Shown here one piece after another: positions 1-10,570 of a stretch of DNA of 64,000 nucleotides (position 1 is its first letter; each line of letters opens with the position of its first letter). This stretch comes from Meriones unguiculatus. Its lineage: Eukaryota > Chordata > Mammalia > Rodentia > Muridae. The notes beneath the pieces are model-generated. The model worked only from the letters and a program-made list of their open reading frames with translations, made no database searches and was not told the DNA's origin. The stretch lies in NCBI RefSeq assembly GCF_030254825.1, contig NC_083351.1:2984501-3048500 (forward strand), read 5' to 3'. Made by a program: the position numbers and the translations under genes.

Positions 1-674
1 TGTCCTCCACCCAAACACCAAGTGGTCGTGGATGCTGGCGCCAGGCCCCGAGCTGATGCCGGGCTCTCAAAGTCGTGGAGGTAAAAGCAGCTTCCGGTTT
101 CAGTCACCCACGGAAGTGAGTAGTTAGGGACTGGCCTACACTACCAGCTGACAAGGAGTGGCTGCTCAGAAAGATACACTCACAGACAACAGACACACAC
201 ACGCTCACATACGCCACGGGACTGCAGGTCTACACATACAGGACAAGCACTGCTGAATGCTACCAAGAAGTTTCAGTCTTGTGCACTCAGGCAAGCGCTG
301 TGTGGGGCACTGGGCAGTCACCTGGAGGCCCCACAGGAACACTGTCTGGAGTGCAGGCCTCACTTTCCTCATGGAGACAAGCGGAGAGCGCCCCGGGCCC
401 CGGCTCAGACCATCCACAGAGCACAACGCTCGCAAACAGCAGTGTCCACACCATTCTCTTGGCCACCTGCGCAGAGGCGGAGGCAGGGCAGTGGATGGGA
501 TCCCGGAAACGGCCTTCCTCCAGGACAGGCCTCTCTTCCTGCAGCGTGCATGTGCCATCTTGCCAATGAGCCCTCGGTGCGCTCTCCAGGAAATGGGCAT
601 TTTTATGCCCTGCGACTCTGGGTGTGGAAATCACCCCTGCGCTCGCCCCCATGGCACATTAAGAGGTGAAATGA
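1..674. other. Unassigned unique sequence
   Basis: I recognise no repeat or gene here. Several overlapping open frames exist on both strands (up to 158 codons), but they compete with each other, show no domain, signal peptide or splice-like structure, and look like chance frames in GC-richer DNA. Confidence 0.5.
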
Positions 675-840
675 CAGGCGCGGTGCCAGCTGGGCAGAAT
701 CCGAGACCGCGGATCCAGGGGCTGGGACTGTGAACGGCAGAACGCAGCCCCGCGCGTGTGGCACCGAGTAGTGCCATTCAAGTGGGGGTTTAGATCTAAC
801 TGAGAAGGGAGAACCCCCGGCGCACAATCCAAGCGCACAG
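675..840. promoter_or_regulatory. Small CpG-rich patch
   Basis: Hand counting finds about 14 CpG dinucleotides between 679 and 834. That is close to the number expected without CpG depletion, and clearly above the surrounding DNA. It is too short for a standard CpG island. A CCAAT-box cluster lies about 300 bp to the right, so the two could form a small leftward promoter. This is inference only; no TATA box or first exon is evident. Confidence 0.3.
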
Positions 841-1127
841 GAAGGATGTGACAGGGAGTCGCTCTCAGCAGGATGTCTGGTCTGCTTCGGTGACTTGAAG
901 CTCCTTGTGCAACCACAGTCTGGATCGCTTCCCTCCCCTCTGGCTTCCTTCAGGCTCACTTTTCTCCTTGGAATAATTTTTTTGTTTTGGAGGGTTTTTT
1001 TTTTCAATTGTTATTTAAAGAACGAACCAGGTTTTTGCTGATTTTTGTATACGTGTGCGTGCCTTCTCTATTGGTTTCAAAGGAAACTCAATGAACGGAG
1101 CTGTTACTGAGCTTCTAGAAGCTTGGG

Positions 1128-1250
1128 GAGGGGTTCATCTGCTTCCATTCCGATTGGCTGCTTAAAGGAACACACCTGCTTCCGATTGGCTGCCGAAAGG
1201 AGCAAAGCTGCTTCACCCAATGGCAGAAAAAATTAACATAGATGACGTTA
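1128..1250. promoter_or_regulatory. CCAAT-box array with CRE-like site
   Basis: Two copies of CGATTGGCTG (1151-1160 and 1183-1192) sit 32 bp apart in a degenerate tandem repeat. A third box in the opposite orientation (CCCAATGGC, 1216-1224) follows, then TGACGTTA (1243-1250), which resembles a CREB/ATF site. ATTGG/CCAAT is the NF-Y core, and NF-Y sites often occur at about this spacing in promoters. Function is inferred from motifs only. Confidence 0.35.
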
Positions 1251-1260
1251 AAACAGCAGT

Positions 1261-1437
1261 GGGGACTGGATAAACAGCTCTTTTTTGCAGAGGGCCCGGG
1301 GTTCAGTTCCCAGCACCCACGTGGTGCTCACCTGGAACTCCAGCGCCTGGAGATCTGAAGGCCTGTTATAGCCTCTAACGACATCTGCATACATGTACAC
1401 AGACAGACGTTTAAGACATCTTTAAAAGAGTAAAGCA
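1261..1437 (+). repeat. B2-class SINE
   Basis: A diverged B2-family SINE. The tRNA-derived head has the B-box-like stretch GTTCAGTTCCCAGCACCCAC (1301-1320), followed by a 'gtggtgctcacctggaactccag' type body and a weak A-rich end near 1425-1437. Confidence 0.75.
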
Positions 1438-1815
1438 GGGGTGGAATTCACAGACGACACAGCAGAGGGACGAACACAAACCACACAGGCCGTCAGTCTG
1501 CCCCTTAAGGACTCTGACACTCTCAGCTTCCACATCTCACAGCCGCAGAAACCAGGCCATGTTTCTCTAGCTCTGTCTCTGAAACAGGTAAGACGTCACC
1601 ACAGCCAGCCCTGTACTTGGTTACCCCACGCTCCTGTCACCTCCGCAGTCCCAGACTAGGTCACGTGGTGTGAACCTCCCAGCCACTCCCCACACAGGTA
1701 TGAGAGCTGGATGCTTTCTCTGCTTGGGAGGGTTATCTTAAGGCGTCTCTAAGCTTCCCCAGGGGTCATCCTGCTCACGGCAGTGATCTCTTGCTTATTT
1801 TAACTCATTTCTCTT
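1438..1815. other. Unassigned unique sequence
   Basis: No recognisable gene, RNA or repeat. A 72-codon frame (1441-1659) shows no known feature. Confidence 0.4.
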
Positions 1816-2022
1816 AAAATGTATCTATTTTATTCTTAATCACGTGTGTCTCTGTGTGTGTTTGGAGCGTGTGTGCACGTGAGTACAGGAGCCTGAGACA
1901 CTGGGTCCCCTGGAGCTGGAGCTGACTGTGAGCTGCCTGATGGGGTGCTGGTAACTGAGCTCAGATCCTCTGTGTGAGCGCCAAGTGCTCTGAGATGCTG
2001 AGCTTTCTCTCCAGCCCCAGCC
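1816..2022 (-). repeat. B2/B3-class SINE
   Basis: Reverse-strand B2/B3 element. It runs from a T/GT-rich tail (about 1816-1875) through 'ctggagctgactgtgagctg' and 'tgctggtaactgagctcag' to the terminal 'ctttctctccagcccc' at 2006-2020, the complement of the tRNA-derived 5' end. Confidence 0.85.
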
Positions 2023-3044
2023 TGTCCCTCCTCATGAGCCTTCTCGCCAGTCTCTAAAGGGATGCCTCTCCCTCCCTTACGACACCATCAGGGTCTGTCT
2101 GATCTGGTGTGCTGCCCTTTCCTAATGCTCTGCCACAGCAAGACCCAGTCATGGGTCCTGCAGTCACTGTCCCCTCTCTCCAATTACCACTTTCTCCTGA
2201 ACATTAACTCTGTGCCAGCTCCTTCCCAAACCAGAACACCTGCCAGTCTTGTCTGCAGCTGCCGGCATCCCAACCTGAAGAGACGGGCGGGGGGGTGAGC
2301 TCATGCACCATGTTGCTCCTGCTTGCCCTGAGCTTGCAGGGAAGCCGAGCCCAGAACCCACATAGCCGAGTCATGTGACTCTACAAAACTGTCCCCAGTG
2401 CACTGGACATCAAGCAGCTCCTACAGGCTTTTCTACTTTCCTGAGATGTGTCTGCTGCTCTGGGCATCCAGGCTTCCTTCCAGGCGGGGCCCAGAGAGCA
2501 GGCCCCTCCTATATGACGACGTGGTTCTGCGGAGACCAGAGAGTCTTTCTCGGGGGCTTCTGTGTCTAGCCAGCAAGCCATGGTGGGGAGAGCATCGCAG
2601 GGCTTTCCAGGCAGACGCAGAACAGGGTGACACTGGAGCATGGTCTCTGTCCCAGGACACATCCTCCCTAGGCCTCAGGGACGTTCTCTAAAGTGTGTCC
2701 TGTCCACCAGCACCACAGAGACCTTTTCTTAGGAATGTCTTGAGGTGTGTCCTGAAGCTAGACCGAGTCTGGGGTATGCGTCACAGTGGTGAAGGCCACC
2801 TGCTGCTTTCAAGCAGAGGCTCCGGGCCTCGAGCCACCTACCCTGTGAGGAGCCTGTGATTGTTGCTGCTAACTGGAAACTTGTAAGGTCTATCACCTCA
2901 GATGGGCCTCTGGGGTGTTGTCTCAACTGTATCATCATGAGGAGACCCACCCAGTGTGGCTGGCACCATTTCCTCGGTGAGATTGTACACTTCACAGGTG
3001 AAGAAATGGAGCTGAGCCGCAGCACGCAGCCATCACTCTCTGCT
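2023..3044. other. Unassigned unique sequence
   Basis: No recognised gene or repeat. Short opposing frames at 2375-2691 overlap each other and look accidental. Confidence 0.4.
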
Positions 3045-3208
3045 TCCTGATCACTGATGTGCTGTAGTCAGCTCCCTCAGGCTCCTGCCGCCTCAACATG
3101 TCTGCTGTGGGGACTCACACCCCTGAGTGTGAACCAAAATAAACCCTTTCTCCTGTTTGCTTTTGTCAGGATATCCTATCACAACACCAGGAGAAACAAA
3201 AACTTAAG
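3045..3208 (+). repeat. MaLR-type LTR, 3' part
   Basis: 3' end of a rodent MaLR LTR. The motif 'gtgaaccaaaataaaccctt' (3129-3148) carries the poly(A) signal AATAAA, followed by 'gcttttgtcagg' and 'cctatcacaacacc', the usual terminal sequence of MT/ORR1-class LTRs. The 5' part is missing or unrecognisable. Confidence 0.7.
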
Positions 3209-3299
3209 ATAGGCTCCATCAGCAAAGGGGCCTCAAGCTGCCATACCAAGGGCTAGAGATGCTTAAATGGACCGGGCTGGGACACTGGGGTGTAACACA

Positions 3300-3302
<3 letters not shown>

Positions 3303-3341
<39 letters not shown>
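3303..3341. repeat. (AC)n microsatellite
   Basis: Uninterrupted AC dinucleotide run of about 19 units, preceded by an imperfect 'aacacacaa'. Open frames across it are repeat artefacts. Confidence 0.98.
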
Positions 3342-3343
<2 letters not shown>

Positions 3344-3498
3344 CTACTTCAGTAGAAAAATGGTCAAGTTGAAGTTGAAGACAGGACATGTCTGCAGCAC
3401 AGAACCCTGCCTGCCTGATGGGCGTTGGAGTCTCCTCCACCATCATCATCCCTCACCCTCCATGAGGGAAGTTTTCACAGTGAGGATACAGTTCCTAC

Positions 3499-3975
3499 TG
3501 AGACACCAAAGAATTCAAAAGTTTAAAGCACAAGCCTGAACAAAGGCCAGCCAGGTGGAGACATGACCAGCCACCTGAGGGGAAGAACCAGCTGTACTGC
3601 ATTCTTTCCTGCCCACTAGAAATACAGTGGCTAGGAAACTGGCCCCTCTCCCCTAGGACAGCCAAACAAGGGAAGCCAGACCATTAATGGTTTGGGGGCC
3701 TTCCTATAGCCTATCAGTTCAAAATGCAACATCCCCTTTTGTGTTTCCATCAATCGAGGCTTGCCAAGCAGAAATCCCCCTGCTCTGGGCACTCTGGGAG
3801 GGACTGGAGTCTTTAAATCAACCATCTAACCTGAGAATGAGGCTCTCGGCTCTCAACCGCTCTGGTGGTGAGGGTGTGAACCCAAGCTATGGCTTGTAAT
3901 AAAAAGATCCTCATGTCTTGCAATGGACTTGACTCCTGTGGTAGTCTTTTGGGGTTTTGTAAATTGGGCACAACA
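3499..3975 (+). repeat. ERV1 5' LTR
   Basis: 477-bp LTR starting TGAGACACCAAAG and ending CACAACA. It differs from the 3' LTR mainly by two extra stretches: 8 bp near 3547 and about 27 bp near 3862-3888 just upstream of the poly(A) signal. The sequence 'ctttaaatc' near 3811 is the best TATA-like site. The terminal TG...CA is conserved in both copies. Confidence 0.93.
3898..3903 (+). promoter_or_regulatory. Poly(A) signal in 5' LTR
   Basis: AATAAA within 'cttgtaataaaaagatcc'. The 3' LTR has the same signal at 9592-9597, where it would direct polyadenylation of proviral RNA. Confidence 0.8.
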
Positions 3976-3979
3976 CACT

Positions 3980-3997
3980 TGGGGGCTTGTCTGGGAT
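3980..3997 (+). other. Retroviral primer binding site, tRNA-Pro type
   Basis: TGGGGGCTTGTCTGGGAT lies four bases after the 5' LTR. It differs from the standard proline-tRNA primer binding site at two positions. Both are C-to-T changes at CpG sites, as expected from methylation decay. This supports ERV1/gammaretroviral assignment. Confidence 0.92.
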
Positions 3998-4043
3998 CCC
4001 CCAAATGCCCTGGGAGCCCCGAGCCAGAGGATCAGAACCCTGG

Positions 4044-4049
4044 GTAAGT
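4044..4049 (+). other. Candidate proviral splice donor
   Basis: GTAAGT in the context 'cctGG|GTAAGTG', 47 bases after the primer binding site. Its location in the leader fits a gammaretroviral major splice donor used for env mRNA. Use is inferred. Confidence 0.45.
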
Positions 4050-4592
4050 GCTTTTGTCTTGGCCAAGTCCTATATTTTTGAGATCTCAAGGTGGTACACA
4101 GTGGGTGGCCAGAGAGCAGGCAAGTGGTAATACAGCAGTTGATGAGCTGGCAGGCTGAGGCCACAGGCAATCTGGGAGAAGTCTCATGTCCTGGCAGGGA
4201 TAGGGCTCCCCAATAGCACTGTGAGGGACATGGGGTCCCAAGTCTGTTTGATAGGCCTAGAAAGTGGGTCACTCCCACAGAGACAGGAAGTGCCACCACC
4301 CACTCAACTGTCGGAATCTGTTGTTTGTCTTTGTGTTTGTCTGGCTGTCTGTGGTAACTGTTCTCATTTCTTTGGATGGGACTCAGACGACATAGAACAT
4401 GGGAAAGAATTTTGGTGGATGAGGAACCCCGCCATCTACTCTCCTCTCCCGGTTGCTTTCAGATTCAATGGCAGGAATCTGAGAGTCCAAGCTTTTGGAT
4501 CCATTTCTGTTTATAGACACAGAACTGCTATGTGTTCTTTGTTTGTCTTTCTGTTTTGTTTCTTGTGTTTGTATTGGACTCTGAGGGACGCT

Positions 4593-4649
4593 ATGGGACA
4601 GACTTCCTCTAACCCTTCTCCATTTCTCCCAACCCCTCCACCCCTGTGA
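4593..4649 (+). pseudogene. ERV gag start, truncated by stop
   Basis: ATG at 4593 begins MGQTSS, an N-terminal glycine myristoylation-type start as in gammaretroviral Gag matrix proteins. The frame is proline-rich for 18 codons and ends at a stop at 4647-4649. No continuing matrix, capsid or nucleocapsid frame is recognisable downstream. The frame is also open upstream to 4221, but that is leader sequence. Confidence 0.75.
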
Positions 4650-7600
4650 TGTTTCCCTTCCCCTGTTTCCTGCAGCAGTGGACTGGCAGGTGCTCAGGGT
4701 TGGGTGGGAATGTGAAAGTGGGGCCAGGAATGGAATTGTCTGGGACTACTCCCAACCAGCTAGGCTGATGGGACAAAGTGCTTGAAATTACAGCTGGAGG
4801 AAGTAAGAAAAGTTTTGTCTGTTTAAATGTATGTATGGCCATTGCATGTTTATCTCTGACTGATCTTAAATGGTTACTATGCTCTGTATGTCTTGGTTAT
4901 AGATGAACAGTTATTGGATATGTTTAAAGGTTAAATTCAAGCTCTTGTTTAGAACGTGTATATGTGCATATGTGTTTGTGAGATCTATAGAAGCACAGAT
5001 GTTTTTAAATAGCAACCATGTGGTTTATCATGCCATGTGATGTGACTCTGCCATCTTGAAATTGCCATGTGGTGTGGGACAGAACAAAGGAAAGAAAGAT
5101 TTAATGAATTCTGTCTATCATCCTATTTCCTTTTAGACTAAGAATACAAGTCTCATTTTAAATTGGTGTTGGTTTTAGAGATTGGATTGTTTGTACTGGT
5201 AAAATTTGGTTTTAAAATTTGGTTTTGACTTTTAAAATTATAGTTATGCCTTGTGATTTCACTCCTTAAAAAAGTACTTTATTTTGATATTGCAAAAAAC
5301 AGGTTTTGGAGAATGTTTAAATGGAATTTAATTTAATTTAATTGTTTAAGGCAATGGAATGTTTTAAAGTTTATCAGACATTTTAAATAATGGCCTTGTG
5401 CAGCCTAAAAAAGAACTTGGAACAGTTTCTCAACCCTTTGGGGGGGTGACAAAAGACATTGGTGTTTATTTTATTAATTTTACCAAATGAAGCCAAGCTA
5501 TACTGTTTGAGCCAATTAAGAAAACTGACGTTTTTGCAGTGTATCATGTCAGGGTAGTAAAAAAAAGCCTGAAATGACTTAGTAAAGAAATGATAAAAAG
5601 GATTGTGATGAAAATTTTTATGTTGTCTGAAAAGCAAGAGAGAAAGCAAGAGACTGGGATAGTAAAGAAAAGAAGAGCTTGTCTAAAGTAAGAATGTCTG
5701 GTTAAGCCAGAACAGAGCTAGAAACCTGAAGGCATACAGAATGTTATGGAAAGTCAGAGCGTGTATGGAAAGCCAGAGGGCATATGAACTGATTTGCTTT
5801 GGTTTTTCATACCTACAAATATGATTTGAGAATGAACTGTAAGACATGTTGTTCTTCATTTAAAAGGCTGGTGATTCTTCAATGCAAAATGTTTCCTTAT
5901 GCTCTTTAAAGGGAGAAGAAGACTGCAGCTCCGTGTTAGCCCAGGGTTATACAGAGTTGTATTCAAGTCATGAATACATGACTTGTATGAAATATATGCA
6001 TGAACTATATGCATGACTGCCAGTTCCTGAGTGAATGCAGTAATGCTGGTTCTTTCTGGCTGATAGGTTTGGTATGGCCAGAATAGTCCAAGAACAGTTT
6101 AAAATTGTTCTATACTGTTCTGTGATGCAGTTGGTTCTAAAACTTATTTAATTACAGTGTTAGAACTTTGGTTATGGGAAACTATAAATGTTCCACAGTG
6201 CTTGCTATACCATGGGGGGTAGCAATACCATCAGTGACACCTAATGGTTATGTTTTGGATTGCCAGCCACAGCCTGTAGCAACACGTGGCTGCTGCCATG
6301 TTGGTTCAGAGATAAAGGTAGACCTATGGTTTTACCACCATCTTTGTTGGGGGCTGCCAGCTGTGTTCAGTTCTCTGTTTAGTGCTAAGTGAAACTTTTG
6401 TCCTTTAAGCTCTTTGCTGTTCGGTATTAATGCAATGTGGTAGGGTCACATTGCATTTGCTAGCCCCTCTGTGAACTGTATTTGATTGAAAGTTTTGCTT
6501 TGATTTTAGGTCAGAAAAATATTTAAAGTTATGTTAATGATTGAAGTTGGTTACAGATTGAGCTTTACCTAGTCTTTTGTTTATATTTTCAAGGTTAAGA
6601 CTGAGATGGGTAACTACGAAGTTTGCCTATGTAGATCTACTTAAAATAGATAGTGCTAAAGCATTCATCTAAAGAATATGCCAGAATTAGAGATTATAAC
6701 ATTCTGTTTTATAGGATGCAGTCTAGAGCAGATAAAGATAGAAAAAGAGTAACTCATATGCTGGCCAGAGATCTTGTTAGAGATCTGTGGAATATGGCAT
6801 TTTAATATGTGTAAGCTTATTATGACAGAGAGTCCTGAAATCCTGGCAGTAGCTCCCCCAAGGTCTCCAAGAATATTTGGGCACAACAGGATTCTGGATT
6901 GTGGTATGCCAACCACTGGGCAAAACTGCCCCACCTGGCCCACTGCTAGGTCCCAGCCTAAATTGTGGACAAATCTGTGGACACCTGGAGAATCATTATT
7001 TCACATTGCTGAAGGCGAGGTGAGGTCAATCTCTCATGTTTTCTTTTCCACAGAAACAGTCTCTCATCTTTTGTGCCTGATGGCCAGACTGCCTCTGCTC
7101 ATGATGCCATGAACCTACAGGAGCCAGGGACAACTGCCTAGGTGGTGGACTGACTAGTCATCATTGTCATTTTGTTGGTACATTTATTTGACTTCTATTT
7201 ATCCTTCTCAAGTCTGATCACATTGACAGCTAAACTAATGGTAGAATTGCAGGTAAAGAGTAGACAATTAGATCCACTGTTAGGTCATTGGTCAATTCAT
7301 TAGCTAGTTAGAACTACTAGGTACTAGATCTCTTATTTAGAAAGGCAAAGAGATTGGACTTGTTCACAGGCTTTATGATAATTGCCTGTGTCCTATGGTG
7401 AATAACTTCATAGAAAGATGTTGGAAGATACAAAGTTTAAGTTATGAGGATCTAAAAAATTGAGGGTCTAGCAAAGTGTTTCAAAGATGGTAAATGCAAG
7501 GAAGTTGGAGGGTCTAAGTAGGTCTTTTAAGGTATGTGACTGTAAGTTGTAATGAGATAAGAAAATAATTTAAGGCATATTGAAAATGGGAAATATTTCA

Positions 7601-8400
7601 GTTTCTCCCTCCTCTCTGCTATTGTTGTGCTTATGTTATAAGATTTCAGAAGTTAAGAGTTTTAACATTGATTGGTAGAGTTCTGATAAGTTGATGGAGC
7701 ATTGACTGATCATTATCCAGTCACAAGCTTGAGATTTTAATATCCTTTTGGTTGTCTTCTGGAGATAGACTTAAAGGTGCATCTCATCATGCTAAAAACA
7801 TCTGTCTAATGTGTATATCTGGCCCAAAATCCATAGCTTTTACTATGGTATTCTTAATATCTGCCATTTCTGAAGTAGAATTTTACACAGGATTTAAGAA
7901 TATCTTAAACATATTTCTTCTAGTTGCTTTTAAGGAAAATCCAAGTGTCCAGGGTTTAGCACTAAAGCCATTAATGTATTTCTGCCTAACTTTCCAGTGT
8001 GAAATGGAGGTGGGGTTAAAAGTAGATGCTGAGTGTACAAGAAGTGGCCAAGCTCCACTGGTGGCTGATTACCCACAGCTATGCCCACAGGAAAAGTGTT
8101 AAAATTTCAGATGGTGGACACACTTAAATTGTTTATAAATGTTTCAAAACAAACAGCTAAGAAGAACTGACACTCATTATGTTGGATAGTTTTACCTGTT
8201 ACTCTCAGAATGTTGTTTATATTAGATTTGCTGATATGTTACTTTTCTGAGTTTTTTCACATGTATAATCCTTGATGTATATTCAGTTGATGAGTTTTTC
8301 CCTTGGGGGATTCCTCACTTTCCCCGTTTACTAGGCAAATTTTAACTTCTGCCTCTGGTCTGAATTTATCTCAGTAGATTTTCACCTGACAGACTCTATT
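4650..8400 (+). other. ERV interior, non-coding, AT-rich
   Basis: About 3.7 kb of proviral interior with many short AT-rich tracts and stops in all frames. I could not recognise capsid, zinc-knuckle, protease, reverse transcriptase or integrase motifs. The longest frame (7752-8102, 116 codons) shows no known domain. A near-perfect inverted repeat lies at 5964-5985 (9-bp arms CAAGTCATG/CATGACTTG, 4-bp loop). Confidence 0.6.
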
Positions 8401-8649
8401 CGGGGATCAGCTATGGACTGCAAGCTGAGAGCTGGACCTGTGGAAGCTGACATGATTGCCCACTGCCCCTTCAGGTGGATCAACTAACCAGATGCTTCTG
8501 AGGACTGCCTCCTTGCCCAGCCTTTGGCTGGCATTTCAGCCTTCCTAGCCCCATGGTGTCAACAGTCCTATGGTTAGCACTGAAGCAGCTTCAAAAAGAG
8601 AGACTCCATCCATAATCCCACCTAACAGGCTGAAATGCTAAGTCAAAAG

Positions 8650-9100
8650 GGGCTCCCTAACATGAGCTATTATCTTGGGGACCTGCTTAGCTGGAGTAGG
8701 AACTGGTATTGCAGCACTGGATGTACAAATCCAGAGTTATAACAGCTTGAAGGTAGATATGGATAAAGATATTCAGTGCCTGGAGAACTCAATCACCCAT
8801 TTAGAAAAGAATGTTGATTCCCTGAAACAGTGTTGCAAAACTGAGGGGGCTTGAATCTGTTGATTTTGCAGCAAGACAGGCAATGTGCAGCCCTTAGAGA
8901 GAAATGTTGCTTTTTGTATAAACCAGTCAGGAATGATTAGGAAATCCTTAGCAACTGGACAAAAAGCCTGAGAGACGCTAGCCAAAGGATGGTTTAAATC
9001 CTGGTTTAGTGGTTGTCCTTGGCTTACTACCCTATATCTACCCTGAAGGGTCCTCTATTCATTTTGATTTTTACCTTTGGGCCTTGTATTTTAAATTACT
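8650..9100 (+). pseudogene. ERV env transmembrane subunit remnant
   Basis: In one frame, 8690-8851 encodes a glycine/alanine-rich fusion-peptide end (AGVGTGIAAL) and a heptad-like segment, then hits TGA at 8852-8854. A shifted frame from 8854 continues with a CX6CC motif (Cys codon 8884-8886, Cys-Cys 8905-8910), typical of gammaretroviral transmembrane proteins, and ends at TAG 8938-8940. From 8987 a tryptophan-rich pre-anchor and hydrophobic membrane-anchor segment follow, with further stops. The surface subunit is not recognisable. At least one frameshift and several stops make it non-functional. Confidence 0.8.
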
Positions 9101-9228
9101 TGAATGCTTGGGAGCAATACAGTAATGGTTCTCAGATCCCATTATGGAAAGGTAAATCTGGAGGACTCCAGGGGTCATATCTGGAAGACCCAATATTGGG
9201 TCTGCAAATGATCATGGGATATGGGAAA

Positions 9229-9668
9229 TGAGAGACCAAAGAATTCAAAAGTTTAAAGCACAAGCCTGAACAAAGGTGGAGACCTGACCAGCCACCTGAG
9301 GGGAAGAACCAGCTGTACTGCATTCTTTCCTGCCCACTAGAGATACAGTGGCTAGGAAACTGGCCCCTCTCCCCTAGGACAGCCAAACAAGGGAAGCCAG
9401 ACCATTAATGGTTTGGGGGCCTTCCTATAGCCTATCAGTTCAAAATGCAACATCCCCTTTTGTGTTTCTACCATTAGAGGCTTGCCAAGCAGAAATCCCC
9501 CTGCTCTGGGCACTCTGGGAGGGACTGGAGTCTTTAAATCAACCATCTAACCTGAGAATGAGGCTCTCAGCTCTTAACTGCTATGGCTTGTAATAAAACG
9601 ATCCTCATGTCTTGCAATGGACTTGACTCCTGGGGGTGTCTTTAGGGTCTTGCAAATCGGGCACAACA
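9229..9668 (+). repeat. ERV1 3' LTR
   Basis: 440-bp copy of the 5' LTR, starting TGAGAGACCAAAG and ending GCACAACA, with AATAAA at 9592-9597. It is preceded by a purine-rich stretch 'gggatatgggaaa' that is probably the decayed polypurine tract. Confidence 0.93.
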
Positions 9669-9677
9669 ATCTTTCCA

Positions 9678-10245
9678 TGTCAAGAGTGGATTGTATCCAC
9701 CAGATTTCCATTCTTTCTTCCTTGCTTACCAGCCCACCACAGCATGATGAGCTAGTAGATCCTGAGAGGGGGAATAGAGGCAGGAATGCGGGGAAGGGGG
9801 GGGAGCAGAAGAGCATGAGGAGAACACACTCTCTGGAGATAGCTTCAGTGAGACAGCTTGTTTAATGGGGGAACAAAGGCTCCTTAAACTTTTGGGGGAT
9901 GGGTAGGAGCTTTGTGTGTGAGCCTACATCATTGGTCAGAACCAGGGAGCTGAAGATGCCTCATTTGTATAAGGAGGAATTCCAAGTGCTTCCAGACATG
10001 ACCTTATAAGGGGAGAAGAAATTTAACCAGGCTAGCGGGCTACATGACTTCCTGGGATGGGGCAAAGGTGGGGAGACAGGGCAACGGTGAGAAGCTTGAC
10101 TATGTTTGATGGGGTTGGGGATGAGCCATCTTACTCCTGCACATATCTGGACAAGATTCAAGATTTCTGGGATTTTGACTCACCTGGACTCCACACTTGG
10201 TCTGGGGCCGGCTTCCCCCAGTCCCATGACTCTCCAGCCTCACAG
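9678..10245 (-). repeat. Probable solo LTR
   Basis: Read on the minus strand, this has LTR-like layout: a TATA-like 'ccttataaggtca' (complement near 10000-10012), then an ATTAAA poly(A)-type signal (complement at 9862-9867) followed by 'caagctgtctcactgaagct'. Its family is not recognised and its ends are approximate. It abuts the ERV1 3' LTR. Confidence 0.45.
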
Positions 10246-10342
10246 GATGTTTAAAATCCTCCTTGCCAGCAGGGACTGGCCTTCCATGGCTGGCACAGAC
10301 TGTCCCCAAAGGGAAGAGTGTACATGTACAAACCAGCTCTTC

Positions 10343-10378
10343 CCAGCTTTGTCCAGCTTTGCCCAGCTTTGCCCAGCC
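10343..10378. repeat. 10-bp tandem repeat
   Basis: Three to four copies of 'ccagctttgc' in a row, with one C-to-T variant. Confidence 0.8.
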
Positions 10379-10558
10379 ACCTGCTCCTTCAGTGTGCTGC
10401 TCCTGACATTTCTCTCCAGGCTCAGTTGTTCTTGATCCTAATCCGCTGTTGACCCTTTAGGAGCACCCCTGCTTTGTTAGTGACAGAGGGATACCACTTG
10501 GTACCTAGCACCAAGGAGCAGTGCACTACAGCCAGAGGCATGTGGAGTCTTGAAATCA

Positions 10559-10570
10559 ACACACACACAG

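Larger units (their letters stand above)
3499..9668 (+). mobile_element. ERV1 provirus, two LTRs, coding-defective
   Basis: A 6.17-kb endogenous retrovirus of gammaretroviral type. It has two near-identical LTRs (3499-3975 and 9229-9668), a tRNA-Pro-type primer binding site just after the 5' LTR, a splice-donor-like site, the first 18 codons of gag and a broken env transmembrane region before the 3' LTR. Between them lies mostly AT-rich DNA with no recognisable protease, polymerase or integrase. The LTRs differ by about 16 substitutions over about 440 aligned bases (hand count) plus two gaps, so the insertion is fairly young, yet the interior is thoroughly non-coding. That fits a non-autonomous element moved by a helper, in the manner of VL30. 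The 4-bp flanks (3495-3498 CTAC; 9669-9672 ATCT) do not match as a target duplication. Confidence 0.92.

Noticed and set aside
603..1007. 134-codon minus-strand frame over the CpG patch
   Set aside because: Overlaps a competing frame on the same strand and others opposite. No domain and no convincing splice sites; kept only as a promoter-like observation.
7752..8102. 116-codon frame inside the ERV
   Set aside because: No retroviral motif, and neighbours are non-coding; likely chance.
3495..9672. Target-site duplication of the ERV
   Set aside because: The four bases on each side (CTAC, ATCT) do not match, so no duplication is claimed.
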